DNA of 9,125 bases. Source: Verrucomicrobiota bacterium (GTDB taxonomy: Bacteria > Verrucomicrobiota > Kiritimatiellia > B70-G9). The stretch is from assembly GCA_003641465.1 (NCBI GenBank), contig QNAJ01000045.1:1-9125 (forward strand). Direction: 5' to 3'. Numbering within the stretch: position 1 is the first letter of the stretch; every line of letters starts with the position of its first letter. The translations under genes were made by a program, and so were the position numbers. Shown one piece after another: positions 1-5,106 of the stretch. Under the pieces are notes generated by a model, which saw nothing but the letters and a program-made list of their open reading frames with translations, searched no databases and had not been told where the DNA came from.

Positions 1-20
1 AATGATCAACCGCGAACGAA

Positions 21-43
21 CATGTAGTAGCGCGTGTTACATG
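21..43. repeat. Short inverted repeat CATGTA/TACATG
   Basis: CATGTA at 21-26 is the exact reverse complement of TACATG at 38-43, with an 11-base spacer. It could be an operator half-site pair or a weak hairpin. There is no adjacent gene inside the window to tie it to, so its function is unknown. Confidence 0.3.
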
Positions 44-55
44 CGCATTCGTGAC

Positions 56-72
56 GCCGATTGAACATCGGC
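56..72. repeat. Small hairpin, 6-bp stem
   Basis: GCCGAT (56-61), the loop TGAAC, and ATCGGC (67-72) form a perfect six-pair stem. It is followed by TACTTCACC and not by a T-run, so it is not a standard intrinsic terminator. It may be the tail of a transcript arriving from upstream of the window. Confidence 0.3.
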
Positions 73-83
73 TACTTCACCCC
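65..83. repeat. Direct repeat, copy 1
   Basis: ACATCGGCTACTTCACCCC at 65-83 matches ACATCGGCTGCTACACCCC at 181-199 at 17 of 19 positions. The copies lie 116 bases apart in the non-coding region, one on each side of the left arm of the MITE-like inverted repeat. Such a pair could be the remnant of an insertion or local duplication, or chance. Confidence 0.35.
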
Positions 84-128
84 ACGTTCCGCGGAAAAAA
101 ACTCTCGCGAAGCACGCCAAGCACGCAA

Positions 129-299
129 GGGGGGTTAATGGGTAGTCGTTATTGGTTAATTGTTGGCAGTGCTGATCAGGACATCGGCTGCTACACCCCG
201 CTTGCAGCGGAGCAAGTCCTGACTCTGGCGGGACAAGCCCCGCTTTGTCGGGACGGGCCCCCAATCGACGATTAACCAATAAACCATTAACCAACCCCC
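129..299. repeat. MITE-like interrupted inverted repeat
   Basis: The left arm has GGTTAATGG at 133-141 and TTATTGGTTAAT at 149-160. Exact reverse complements appear in the right arm as CCATTAACC at 284-292 and ATTAACCAATAA at 271-282. The left arm carries 7 bases between its two blocks where the right arm has 1. Runs of G (129-134) and C (295-299) extend the arms outward. The roughly 110-base interior holds small GC-rich hairpins and no gene. The shape resembles a decayed miniature transposable element or a large cruciform-forming intergenic repeat. I see no clear target-site duplication, so the type is not established. Confidence 0.4.
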
Positions 300-327
300 G
301 CGGTGGCGCCAAATTCAGCCTCCGGGG

Positions 328-355
328 TTGACTTACCGGCAAATGAGCATATGTT
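328..355 (+). promoter_or_regulatory. Putative sigma-70-type promoter of the DUF134 gene
   Basis: TTGACT at 328-333 matches the -35 consensus at five of six bases. TATGTT at 350-355 matches the -10 consensus at four of six, with a 16-base spacer. A start near 362 would leave a leader of about 30 bases before the ATG at 392. The proposed -10 lies inside the palindrome at 343-358, which suits repression. The assignment is by eye, and the -10 is imperfect. Confidence 0.45.
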
Positions 356-358
356 CAT
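343..358. promoter_or_regulatory. Near-perfect 16-bp palindrome, putative operator
   Basis: ATGAGCAT followed directly by ATGTTCAT reads the same on both strands at 14 of 16 positions (7 of 8 base pairs), centred between 350 and 351. It overlaps the likely -10 and sits 33 bases before the start of a helix-turn-helix (DUF134) gene. That is the usual geometry of an autoregulatory operator. I found no second copy in the window. Confidence 0.5.
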
Positions 359-391
359 AACTGAGCGAGGAACTGGAGCACAGATGTCGCA

Positions 392-787
392 ATGCCAAGA
401 CCTTACATACCCAGGTACATAGCGGGGAAACCACCGGCGGCCTATTTCAAGCCGGCGGGTGTCCCTTTGTCCGTGCTCGAAGAGGTAGTTCTCACGCTGG
501 ATGAGTTCGAGGCCCTCCGATTGGCCGATTTCGAAGGGATGTATCAGGAACAGGCGGCCACACAAATGAATGTCTCACGCCCCACGTTCGGCCGGATCCT
601 GGACACTGCCCGCCGGAAGGTGGCGGAGGCGCTGGTGTCCGGACGGGCATTGCGGATCGAGGGCGGACCGGTAGCGCAGCCCCCACCGGTACCGCCGGTG
701 CCGCCGGTACCGCCGGGACCGGGACGCGGTGGATGGCGGGGCGGACGCCGCGGCCGCGGTTGGCGCGGCGGAAGACGCGGATTCTGA
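392..787 (+). CDS. DUF134 family helix-turn-helix protein with RGG-type tail
   Basis: This is a 131-residue putative DNA-binding protein of the DUF134 family, a family common in anaerobes beside NifX-type genes. The conserved core is easy to see. It starts MPRP, has YFKPAGVPL at 18-26, then TLDEFEALRLAD at 35-46. A sigma-region-4-like helix-turn-helix follows (about 50-83), with the recognition segment NVSRPTFGRIL at 60-70 and RRKVAEALV after it. Two things are odd. The cysteine expected near residue 7 is absent (MPRPYIPRYI here). The C-terminus is a proline/valine run (about 96-109) followed by Gly/Arg/Trp repeats (110-131), not the Cys/Gly-rich end common in the family. The start at 392 is the only one available, because an in-frame stop lies at 362-364. 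GGAG at 375-378 is a weak, distant ribosome site. It probably regulates itself and the locus through the palindrome at 343-358; this is inference. Confidence 0.85.
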   Translation: MPRPYIPRYIAGKPPAAYFKPAGVPLSVLEEVVLTLDEFEALRLADFEGMYQEQAATQMNVSRPTFGRILDTARRKVAEALVSGRALRIEGGPVAQPPPVPPVPPVPPGPGRGGWRGGRRGRGWRGGRRGF

Positions 788-810
788 TCGTAGCGAGGTG
801 AAAAGTGGAA

Positions 811-820
811 AGGAGGTGAC
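811..820 (+). promoter_or_regulatory. Strong ribosome binding site for the DUF5320 gene
   Basis: AGGAGGTGA at 811-819 is a near-complete match to the anti-Shine-Dalgarno sequence and ends 5 bases before the ATG at 825. It fixes 825 as the start over upstream in-frame alternatives. It predicts strong translation, well above that of the DUF134 gene upstream. Confidence 0.75.
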
Positions 821-824
821 ACTG

Positions 825-1217
825 ATGCCCGGAGGAGACAGGACAGGACCGTTGGGAATGGGCCCGATGACGGGCCGTGCAGCCGGCTATTGCGCCGGGT
901 ACGGTGTGCCCGGCTACATGAATCCGTGGCCGGGCCGCGGCTTCTGGGGCTGGGGCCGTGGCTTCTGGGGAAGGGGTCGCGGCTTCTGGGGTTGGGGCCG
1001 CGGATTCGGTCGCGGGTGGCGTAACTGGTATTACGCCACCGGCCTGACCGGCTGGCAGCGCGCGGCGCTTGGCTGGGGGGCGCCGTGGTACGGCGCGCCG
1101 CCTACCCCGGAGGACGAGCGCGAGGCGCTGCGGGCCGAAGCTCAGGCGCTGGAGCGTGAGCTGGGCGAGATCCGGCGCCGGCTGGAGGAACTGGAGTCAT
1201 CCCGGAAGGCAGAATAA
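825..1217 (+). CDS. DUF5320 family Gly/Arg/Trp-rich coiled-coil protein
   Basis: This is a 130-residue protein of the DUF5320 family, of unknown function, which recurs beside NifX and MinD-type ATPase genes in anaerobes. The N-terminus MPGGDRTGPLGMGPMTGR (1-18) is the family hallmark. Next comes a short Cys/Tyr stretch (C23), then four tandem units of the pattern GRGFWG(W/R) at about 37-64. The family block GRGWRNWYYATGLTGWQRA is visible at about 62-80. A Pro-containing hinge leads into a charged helix (about 96-128) rich in Glu, Arg and Leu, which should form a coiled coil. There is no signal peptide or membrane segment. The gene follows the DUF134 gene by 37 bases and is closed by the terminator at 1223-1261, so the two form a small unit. 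I infer a scaffold or binding role only from composition. The start is set by the strong ribosome site at 811-819. Confidence 0.8.
   Translation: MPGGDRTGPLGMGPMTGRAAGYCAGYGVPGYMNPWPGRGFWGWGRGFWGRGRGFWGWGRGFGRGWRNWYYATGLTGWQRAALGWGAPWYGAPPTPEDEREALRAEAQALERELGEIRRRLEELESSRKAE
933..1016 (+). repeat. 21-bp tandem repeats inside the DUF5320 gene
   Basis: Four consecutive 21-base units begin at 933, 954, 975 and 996. The first three encode GRGFWGW, GRGFWGR and GRGFWGW with only a few silent or single changes. The fourth (GRGFGRG) has diverged. In-frame units like these can expand or contract by slippage without breaking the gene, so length variation between relatives is expected. Confidence 0.8.
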
Positions 1218-1222
1218 GTGAA

Positions 1223-1261
1223 GGGGGTGGGCGGCGCATGTCCGCCCACCCCCGGATTTTT
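1223..1261 (+). terminator. Perfect 12-bp-stem intrinsic terminator
   Basis: GGGGGTGGGCGG (1223-1234), a 7-base loop, and CCGCCCACCCCC (1242-1253) pair perfectly. TTTTT follows at 1257-1261 after three bases. It starts 6 bases past the DUF5320 stop codon. This is a textbook rho-independent terminator, and it separates the DUF134/DUF5320 unit from the downstream operon. I see no convincing promoter between it and the next gene, so some read-through or controlled antitermination is possible. Confidence 0.85.
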
Positions 1262-1278
1262 GCCTTGCAACGGAAGCA

Positions 1279-1302
1279 GGCGCCGGACCGGCGCCAAGGA
1301 GG
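1279..1302 (+). promoter_or_regulatory. 17-base palindrome abutting a ribosome binding site
   Basis: GGCGCCGG, a single A, then CCGGCGCC (1279-1295) forms a perfect dyad. As RNA it would fold with a small loop and a very GC-rich stem. The ribosome site AAGGAGG starts at the next base (1296-1302), 9 bases before the ATG at 1312. Such a placement could control translation of the downstream gene or protect a processed 5' end. It could also be a DNA operator. No T-run follows, so it is not a terminator. Confidence 0.5.
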
Positions 1303-1311
1303 AAAAGCAGG

Positions 1312-1536
1312 ATGCCGCGGGGAGACGGAACAGGACCGATGGGTGCGGGACCGGGCAGTGGATACGGCATGGGCCGCGGCGGTCGAGGCCGGGGCCGGAT
1401 GGGCGGTTTCGCCATGGGGCCGGCAGGCAACTGCATCTGTCCGAACTGTGGTCACAGGGTGCCGCACAGGCGCGGCGTGCCGTGCACGCAGGTGAAGTGC
1501 CCGGCATGCGGCTCGCCGATGACCCGGGAGCGTTAA
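1312..1536 (+). CDS. Small Cys-rich zinc-ribbon-like protein
   Basis: This is a 74-residue protein. Its N-terminal half is Gly/Arg/Met-rich (MPRGDGTGPMGAGP at 1-14, then GRGGRGRGR at 21-29). The C-terminal half carries CICPNCGH (41-48) and CPACGSPM (63-70), with a further Cys58 and His52. The two CPxCG knuckles are a classic zinc-ribbon arrangement. The six Cys could alternatively bind an Fe-S cluster. Its N-terminus repeats that of the DUF5320 protein upstream (MPxGDxTGPxGxGP), so the two genes probably share origin or a binding partner. The ribosome site AAGGAGG (1296-1302) is strong. It is the first gene after the terminator and lies about 70 bases before the ATPase gene. Small proteins of this pattern are common in ORP/NifX-type loci of anaerobes; their function is unknown. 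Confidence 0.75.
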   Translation: MPRGDGTGPMGAGPGSGYGMGRGGRGRGRMGGFAMGPAGNCICPNCGHRVPHRRGVPCTQVKCPACGSPMTRER

Positions 1537-1609
1537 CGGCGGGACAGGAGGATGGGTTCCTCGTCGCGGGCGGGGAGGCGGGATTCCTCCACCTGGAGAG
1601 AGGCGGGTG

Positions 1610-3544
1610 ATGGCTTTTAATCTGGTAGTAGCTAGTGGAAAGGGCGGCACGGGAAAGACCACCGTGGCAGTGGGCCTGGCGTGGACGCTGGCGAGGCGGG
1701 GGGAACGGGTCCGGCTGCTGGATTGCGATGTGGAGGAGCCGAATGCCGGGCTGTTTCTTCAGCCGGAGTTCGGGGAGGCGGAGCCGGTGGAGGTGAAGAA
1801 GCCGCGCTGGGTGGAAGAGAAATGCACGGGGTGCGGGGAATGCGTGAAGGCGTGCCGCTACAATGCCCTGGCGCTCGTGAAGGGAAAGGTATTGTTTTTC
1901 AACGAGTTGTGTCATGCGTGCGGGGTATGCAGCTGGGTATGCCCGGAAGGGGCGTTGGTGGAGGAGTCGGTGAGGATCGGCGAGGTACGGGTGTCGGAGG
2001 GACCGCAGCCGTTCGTATTCGTGGAAGGACGGGTGGAAGTGGGGGAAAGTCGGGCTCCGACGGTAGTGCGGGCGGTGAAGGAACGCGCCGGTAGTGACGA
2101 GGAAACGATAAACATCGTAGATGCGGCTCCGGGAGCTGCCTGCCCGGTGGTGGAAGCAATGCGGGGGGCGGACATGGTATGGCTGGTTACGGAGCCGACC
2201 CCGTTCGGTGCGAGTGATCTACTGGTGGCAGCGGAGCTGGCGGCGGAGTTGGGTATTCCGGCGGGTATCCTGATCAACCGGTGGGACGGCGAGGATGGGG
2301 TGGTCGGGGAGCTGGCGGAGAAGCTGGGGGTGCCGGTGATCGGCCGGCTCCCGTTACGCCGCGAGTATGCGGAGGCCTATGCCCGGGGGCGGAACCCGGC
2401 GGTGGAATTTGCGGATCTGGCGGAGAGGTTGCGGGAGGCCTATGAGCTCTGTCTGGGGTGTGTTCCGGCGGGGAGTGGTACGCGGTGGTTGAGGTCGCCG
2501 CTCCGCGGGGGCGGGCCCCGGGAGCGGAAAGCAGGGGAGGTGAAGGGGGGAGGCGGCCGCCCGCCCGTGGAGATCGCGGTGATCAGCGGGAAGGGGGGAA
2601 CCGGCAAGACCACGGTGGTTTCGTCTTTTGCGGCTATGATGGCCCCGGGCCGCGGGGTGCTGGTAGACACGGACGTAGACGCCGCGGACCTGTACCTGAT
2701 GTTCGAGACGGCGGTACGGGAGCGCGGAGAATTCAAGGGATCGGCCAAGGCGCGGATAGACGCGGCGCAGTGTGCCGGGTGCAGGATCTGCCGGGAAGCG
2801 TGCCATTTTGATGCGATCCGGGAGACGGGCGGTCCGGAGGGAGGGGTGGTCTGCGAAGTGGAGGAGACCGCCTGCGAGGGATGCGGATTGTGCGCGAGGG
2901 TGTGCCCGGTGGGCGCGATAGAGATGGAGGAGCGGGTGACGGGGGAGTGGTACGTGGCGGATTCGGAGAAGGGGGTGATGGTTTTTGCGCGGCTGGGGGC
3001 GGGGGAGGAGAATTCCGGTCGGCTGGTTTCAATGGTGCGGCGGCGGGGAGCGCAGGCAGCGGTGGAAGGCGGCTGCGGACTGATCCTGGGGGATGGTCCT
3101 CCGGGGATCGGCTGTCCGGTGATCTCGGCGATCACGGATGTGGACCTGGTGGTGGTGGTGACGGAGCCGACGGTATCAGGGGTGAGCGATCTCGGGCGGG
3201 TGCTGGAATTGTGCCGGCATTTCGGGACCCCCGCGGGGGTGGTGATCAACAAGGCGGACCTGGACCGGGAACAGGCGCTCCGCATCGAGGAGATGGCGGG
3301 CCAGTACGGTTGCCCGGTGCTCGGCTGGATTCCGTATGACGGGGAGGCGCTGGCGGCGGTCCGGGCGGGAGTTCCGCTGGTGAAGTTCAGCCGGGGCCCG
3401 GCAGCGCGGGGCCTGGAGAAGGCCTGGGAGGGGCTGAGGAAGATGGTGCGCGAACGCTTCGGGGTGGATATCATGGGCGAGATTGCGGACCAGGATCAGA
3501 CTGCGAGGACGAAAAACAAAGACGGGCAGGGAGGTACGGAATGA
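1610..3544 (+). CDS. Fused tandem MinD-type ATPase with two inserted 2x[4Fe-4S] ferredoxin modules
   Basis: This is a 644-residue protein made of two complete COG1149-type units (P-loop ATPase with inserted ferredoxin). Unit 1 (about 1-285) has the deviant Walker A KGGTGKTT at 11-18 and LLDCDVEEPN at 37-45. It binds two clusters, C72/C75/C78/C82 and C101/C104/C107/C111, and has DAAPGAACPV at 171-180 and TEPTPFGASDL at 194-204. A Gly/Arg-rich linker follows (about 286-318). Unit 2 (319-644) repeats the plan: KGGTGKTT at 328-335, VDTDVD at 352-357, clusters at C388/C391/C394/C398 and C422/C425/C428/C432, GDGPPGIGCPV at 494-504, TEPTVSGVSDL at 518-528. In most anaerobes these are two adjacent genes, including the pair in the Desulfovibrio ORP locus. 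The likely role is ATP-driven transfer of Fe-S or another metal cluster to the NifX-type partners encoded downstream. GTG at 1607 is an alternative start; ATG 1610 is preferred. Its stop overlaps the next start (ATGA). Confidence 0.9.
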   Translation: MAFNLVVASGKGGTGKTTVAVGLAWTLARRGERVRLLDCDVEEPNAGLFLQPEFGEAEPVEVKKPRWVEEKCTGCGECVKACRYNALALVKGKVLFFNELCHACGVCSWVCPEGALVEESVRIGEVRVSEGPQPFVFVEGRVEVGESRAPTVVRAVKERAGSDEETINIVDAAPGAACPVVEAMRGADMVWLVTEPTPFGASDLLVAAELAAELGIPAGILINRWDGEDGVVGELAEKLGVPVIGRLPLRREYAEAYARGRNPAVEFADLAERLREAYELCLGCVPAGSGTRWLRSPLRGGGPRERKAGEVKGGGGRPPVEIAVISGKGGTGKTTVVSSFAAMMAPGRGVLVDTDVDAADLYLMFETAVRERGEFKGSAKARIDAAQCAGCRICREACHFDAIRETGGPEGGVVCEVEETACEGCGLCARVCPVGAIEMEERVTGEWYVADSEKGVMVFARLGAGEENSGRLVSMVRRRGAQAAVEGGCGLILGDGPPGIGCPVISAITDVDLVVVVTEPTVSGVSDLGRVLELCRHFGTPAGVVINKADLDREQALRIEEMAGQYGCPVLGWIPYDGEALAAVRAGVPLVKFSRGPAARGLEKAWEGLRKMVRERFGVDIMGEIADQDQTARTKNKDGQGGTE

Positions 3545-3882
3545 AGATAGCGGTAACGGCACAGGCACCGTCGCTGGAAGCGGAGGTGGATCCGCGCTTC
3601 GGGCGGGCGGCCTACTTCGTATTCTTCGATACTGAGACCGGGGAGGCGGAGTTCCTGGAGAATCCCAACCTGGACCAGGCGGGTGGGGTGGGGGTTCTTT
3701 CGGGGCAGTTGATGGTGGACCGTGGGGTGGAGGTAGTGATCACGGGTAACTGCGGACCCAAGGCGGAGCAGGTGTTGAAAGCGGCGGGCATCCGGATCGT
3801 CACCGGGGCCAGTGGGAAGGTGCAGGAGGCCCTTACCCGTTTTCGGGAGGGAGAGACGGGAAGCGAAGAGGGCGATGATTGA
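3541..3882 (+). CDS. NifX/ORP-type dinitrogenase iron-molybdenum cofactor family protein (copy 1)
   Basis: This is a 113-residue protein of the NifX/NifB-C-terminal fold (PF02579), a small ribonuclease-H-like domain that binds metal clusters such as NifB-co or, in the orange protein ORP, a Mo-Cu-S cluster. Family landmarks are MKIAVTA at 1-7, VDPRFGRAAYFVFFD at 16-30, GGVGVLSGQLM at 48-58 and VVITGNCGPKAEQVLKAAGI at 65-84. After these comes a short acidic tail. Cys71, in GNCGPKA, sits where relatives usually have a small hydrophobic residue, and is a candidate cluster ligand. The gene starts in a 4-base overlap with the fused ATPase, so the two are translationally coupled. That fits a carrier-and-client pair. 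The metal is unknown. I am confident of the fold but not of the cofactor. Confidence 0.88.
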   Translation: MKIAVTAQAPSLEAEVDPRFGRAAYFVFFDTETGEAEFLENPNLDQAGGVGVLSGQLMVDRGVEVVITGNCGPKAEQVLKAAGIRIVTGASGKVQEALTRFREGETGSEEGDD

Positions 3883-3896
3883 CAGGTGGGGTGGCG

Positions 3897-4535
3897 ATGC
3901 CGCGTACGGAACCCTTTGAATCTCATGCCGACCTTTATCTGAAGTGGTTTGAAGACCACCCCCACGCATACGCCAGCGAGCTGGCGGCAGTGCGGGAGTT
4001 GTGGCCGGAGGGGGCCAGGGGAATGGAGGTCGGAGTCGGGGCCGGGCATTTCGCGGAGCCGCTGGGGATCGGGGTCGGCGTGGAGCCGTCGGCCACCATG
4101 CGGCGTCTGGCGGCGAGCCGGGGGATCACGGTCCGGGACGGTACGGCGGAGGATCTGCCCTTCCCGGATGCCTCTTTCGATGCGGTGCTGATGGTCACGA
4201 CCATCTGCTTCGTGGACGACCCTGAGCGCAGCCTGCGGGAGATACACCGGGTGCTGGTACCGGGCGGGGTGGTGGTCATAGGATATGTGGATGCGGACAG
4301 CGCATTGGGACGGGAATATCTGGAGCGGAAGGACCGGAGCCATTTCTACCGGGTGGCCACCTTCTACGGCAGCCGGCGGATTCGGGAACTGCTGGAGCAT
4401 TGCGGTTTCCGTGGTCTCGAGTTCCGGCAGACACTGTTCCGGCATCCGGACCGGATGTCGGCGCCGGATCCGGTGGAGAAGGGTTTCGGCCGCGGCGGTT
4501 TCGTAGCGGTGCGGGCGGTGAAGGAGAAGGACTGA
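3897..4535 (+). CDS. Class I SAM-dependent methyltransferase (type 11-like), copy 1
   Basis: This is a 212-residue Rossmann-fold methyltransferase. The SAM-binding glycine loop is MEVGVGAGHFAEPLG at 43-57. The acidic residue that contacts the ribose is E63 in GVGVEPS, and the D/E-rich motif GTAEDLPFPDASFDAVL is at 82-98. VLVPGGVVVIGY (119-130) is the usual post-motif III strand. The C-terminal part (about 140-212) is a variable substrate-binding cap with many Arg and Phe. The target is unknown; it could be a small molecule or a protein of the locus. ATG 3897 is chosen because AGGTGGGG (3884-3891) precedes it at a good distance. A TTG at 3879 would add six residues and overlap the NifX stop. 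It is followed after one base by the ATPase gene. Confidence 0.85.
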   Translation: MPRTEPFESHADLYLKWFEDHPHAYASELAAVRELWPEGARGMEVGVGAGHFAEPLGIGVGVEPSATMRRLAASRGITVRDGTAEDLPFPDASFDAVLMVTTICFVDDPERSLREIHRVLVPGGVVVIGYVDADSALGREYLERKDRSHFYRVATFYGSRRIRELLEHCGFRGLEFRQTLFRHPDRMSAPDPVEKGFGRGGFVAVRAVKEKD

Positions 4536-4536
4536 T

Positions 4537-5106
4537 ATGCTGCGCAGGCTGGACATGTGCGTGAACCACGCGCGGCGGGTGAAGCGATACCGCCGGGTGC
4601 ATTTCGAGCCGGGAATGAACGTGATAATCGGGCCCAACGGCACGGGAAAGAGCACGATTCTGCGGGCCATTGCCGACTGCGGGCACTGCCGGCGGCGGGA
4701 GGAGGGCGAGACTCATTACGTGATACTGGAGACGGATACGGCGGTTCCCCGCATACGGTCAGGGCATCAGCGCAGCGACCGGGTGACGCACATGATACTG
4801 GAGACCCGGGCGCTGTTTTCCTCCCACGGGGAGATAATCCAGACGGCCTTTTCGACCATCCGGATTTCCCGGGCCACCTGCCTGTTGCTCGACGAGCCGG
4901 AGACGGCGCAGGATTTCGACCACCTGCTGGCGTTGCGCAAGGCGATGAAACGGGCGGTGGATCACGGTGCCCAGATCATCTGCGCGACGCACGAGGTACT
5001 TTTCTGGGAAGGGGCGCATGTCATCGAACTGCGGCGCGGTTACCGGGACCGGGTGATCCGGGAGTTCTGTCATCTGAAGTGCATTGACAACGAGCGCAGG
5101 GAATGA
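4537..5106 (+). CDS. Compact AAA/ABC-type ATPase (COG3910-like)
   Basis: This is a 189-residue soluble ATPase with the core motifs of the SMC/ABC-type ATPases. Walker A is GPNGTGKST at 32-40. A shortened signature-like SSHGE lies at 95-99 where transporters have LSGGQ. Walker B is CLLLDEPE at 115-122, and the switch histidine is H152 in CATHE (149-153). SHGE in place of LSGGQ, with the DEPE and ATHE motifs, recalls the stand-alone predicted ATPases of COG3910 and not a transporter subunit. No permease or membrane segment is encoded nearby. It is short for the family, mainly in the stretch between Walker A and the signature. C48/C51 and C178/C182 are paired cysteines of unknown meaning. AAGGAG at 4521-4526 serves as ribosome site, and the stop overlaps the next start (ATGA). 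The client is unknown. Confidence 0.8.
   Translation: MLRRLDMCVNHARRVKRYRRVHFEPGMNVIIGPNGTGKSTILRAIADCGHCRRREEGETHYVILETDTAVPRIRSGHQRSDRVTHMILETRALFSSHGEIIQTAFSTIRISRATCLLLDEPETAQDFDHLLALRKAMKRAVDHGAQIICATHEVLFWEGAHVIELRRGYRDRVIREFCHLKCIDNERRE

Larger units (their letters stand above)
1..391. other. Non-coding region upstream of the DUF134 gene
   Basis: No convincing gene lies here. The short open frames lack ribosome sites and resemble no family I know. Base composition is visibly less GC-rich than the genes that follow. It contains two small hairpins (21-43 and 56-72), a 10-bp palindrome TTCCGCGGAA followed by an A-run (88-100), an approximate direct repeat (65-83 and 181-199), a MITE-like interrupted inverted repeat (129-299), a GCGGGacaagcCCCGC-type hairpin near 229-243, and a promoter with a palindrome just before the first gene. 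Confidence 0.6.

Noticed and set aside
51..275. Short plus-strand open frame in the upstream region
   Set aside because: It has no ribosome site, covers the inverted-repeat arm and hairpins, and its translation resembles no family.
1551..1619. Possible 22-codon leader frame before the fused ATPase
   Set aside because: AGGAGG abuts its ATG with no spacing, and it would overlap the ATPase start. There is no codon pattern suggesting a leader peptide.
2440..3474. Long minus-strand open frame (about 344 codons)
   Set aside because: It is antisense to the fused ATPase, Ser/Pro/Thr-rich and without recognisable domains. It is a compositional shadow.
3612..4670. Minus-strand open frame (about 352 codons)
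   Set aside because: It runs opposite the NifX, methyltransferase and ATPase genes, with no ribosome site or conserved motif.
4537..5106. ABC transporter ATP-binding subunit
   Set aside because: There is no LSGGQ signature, permease or binding protein nearby. The SSHGE, DEPE and ATHE pattern fits stand-alone ATPases better.
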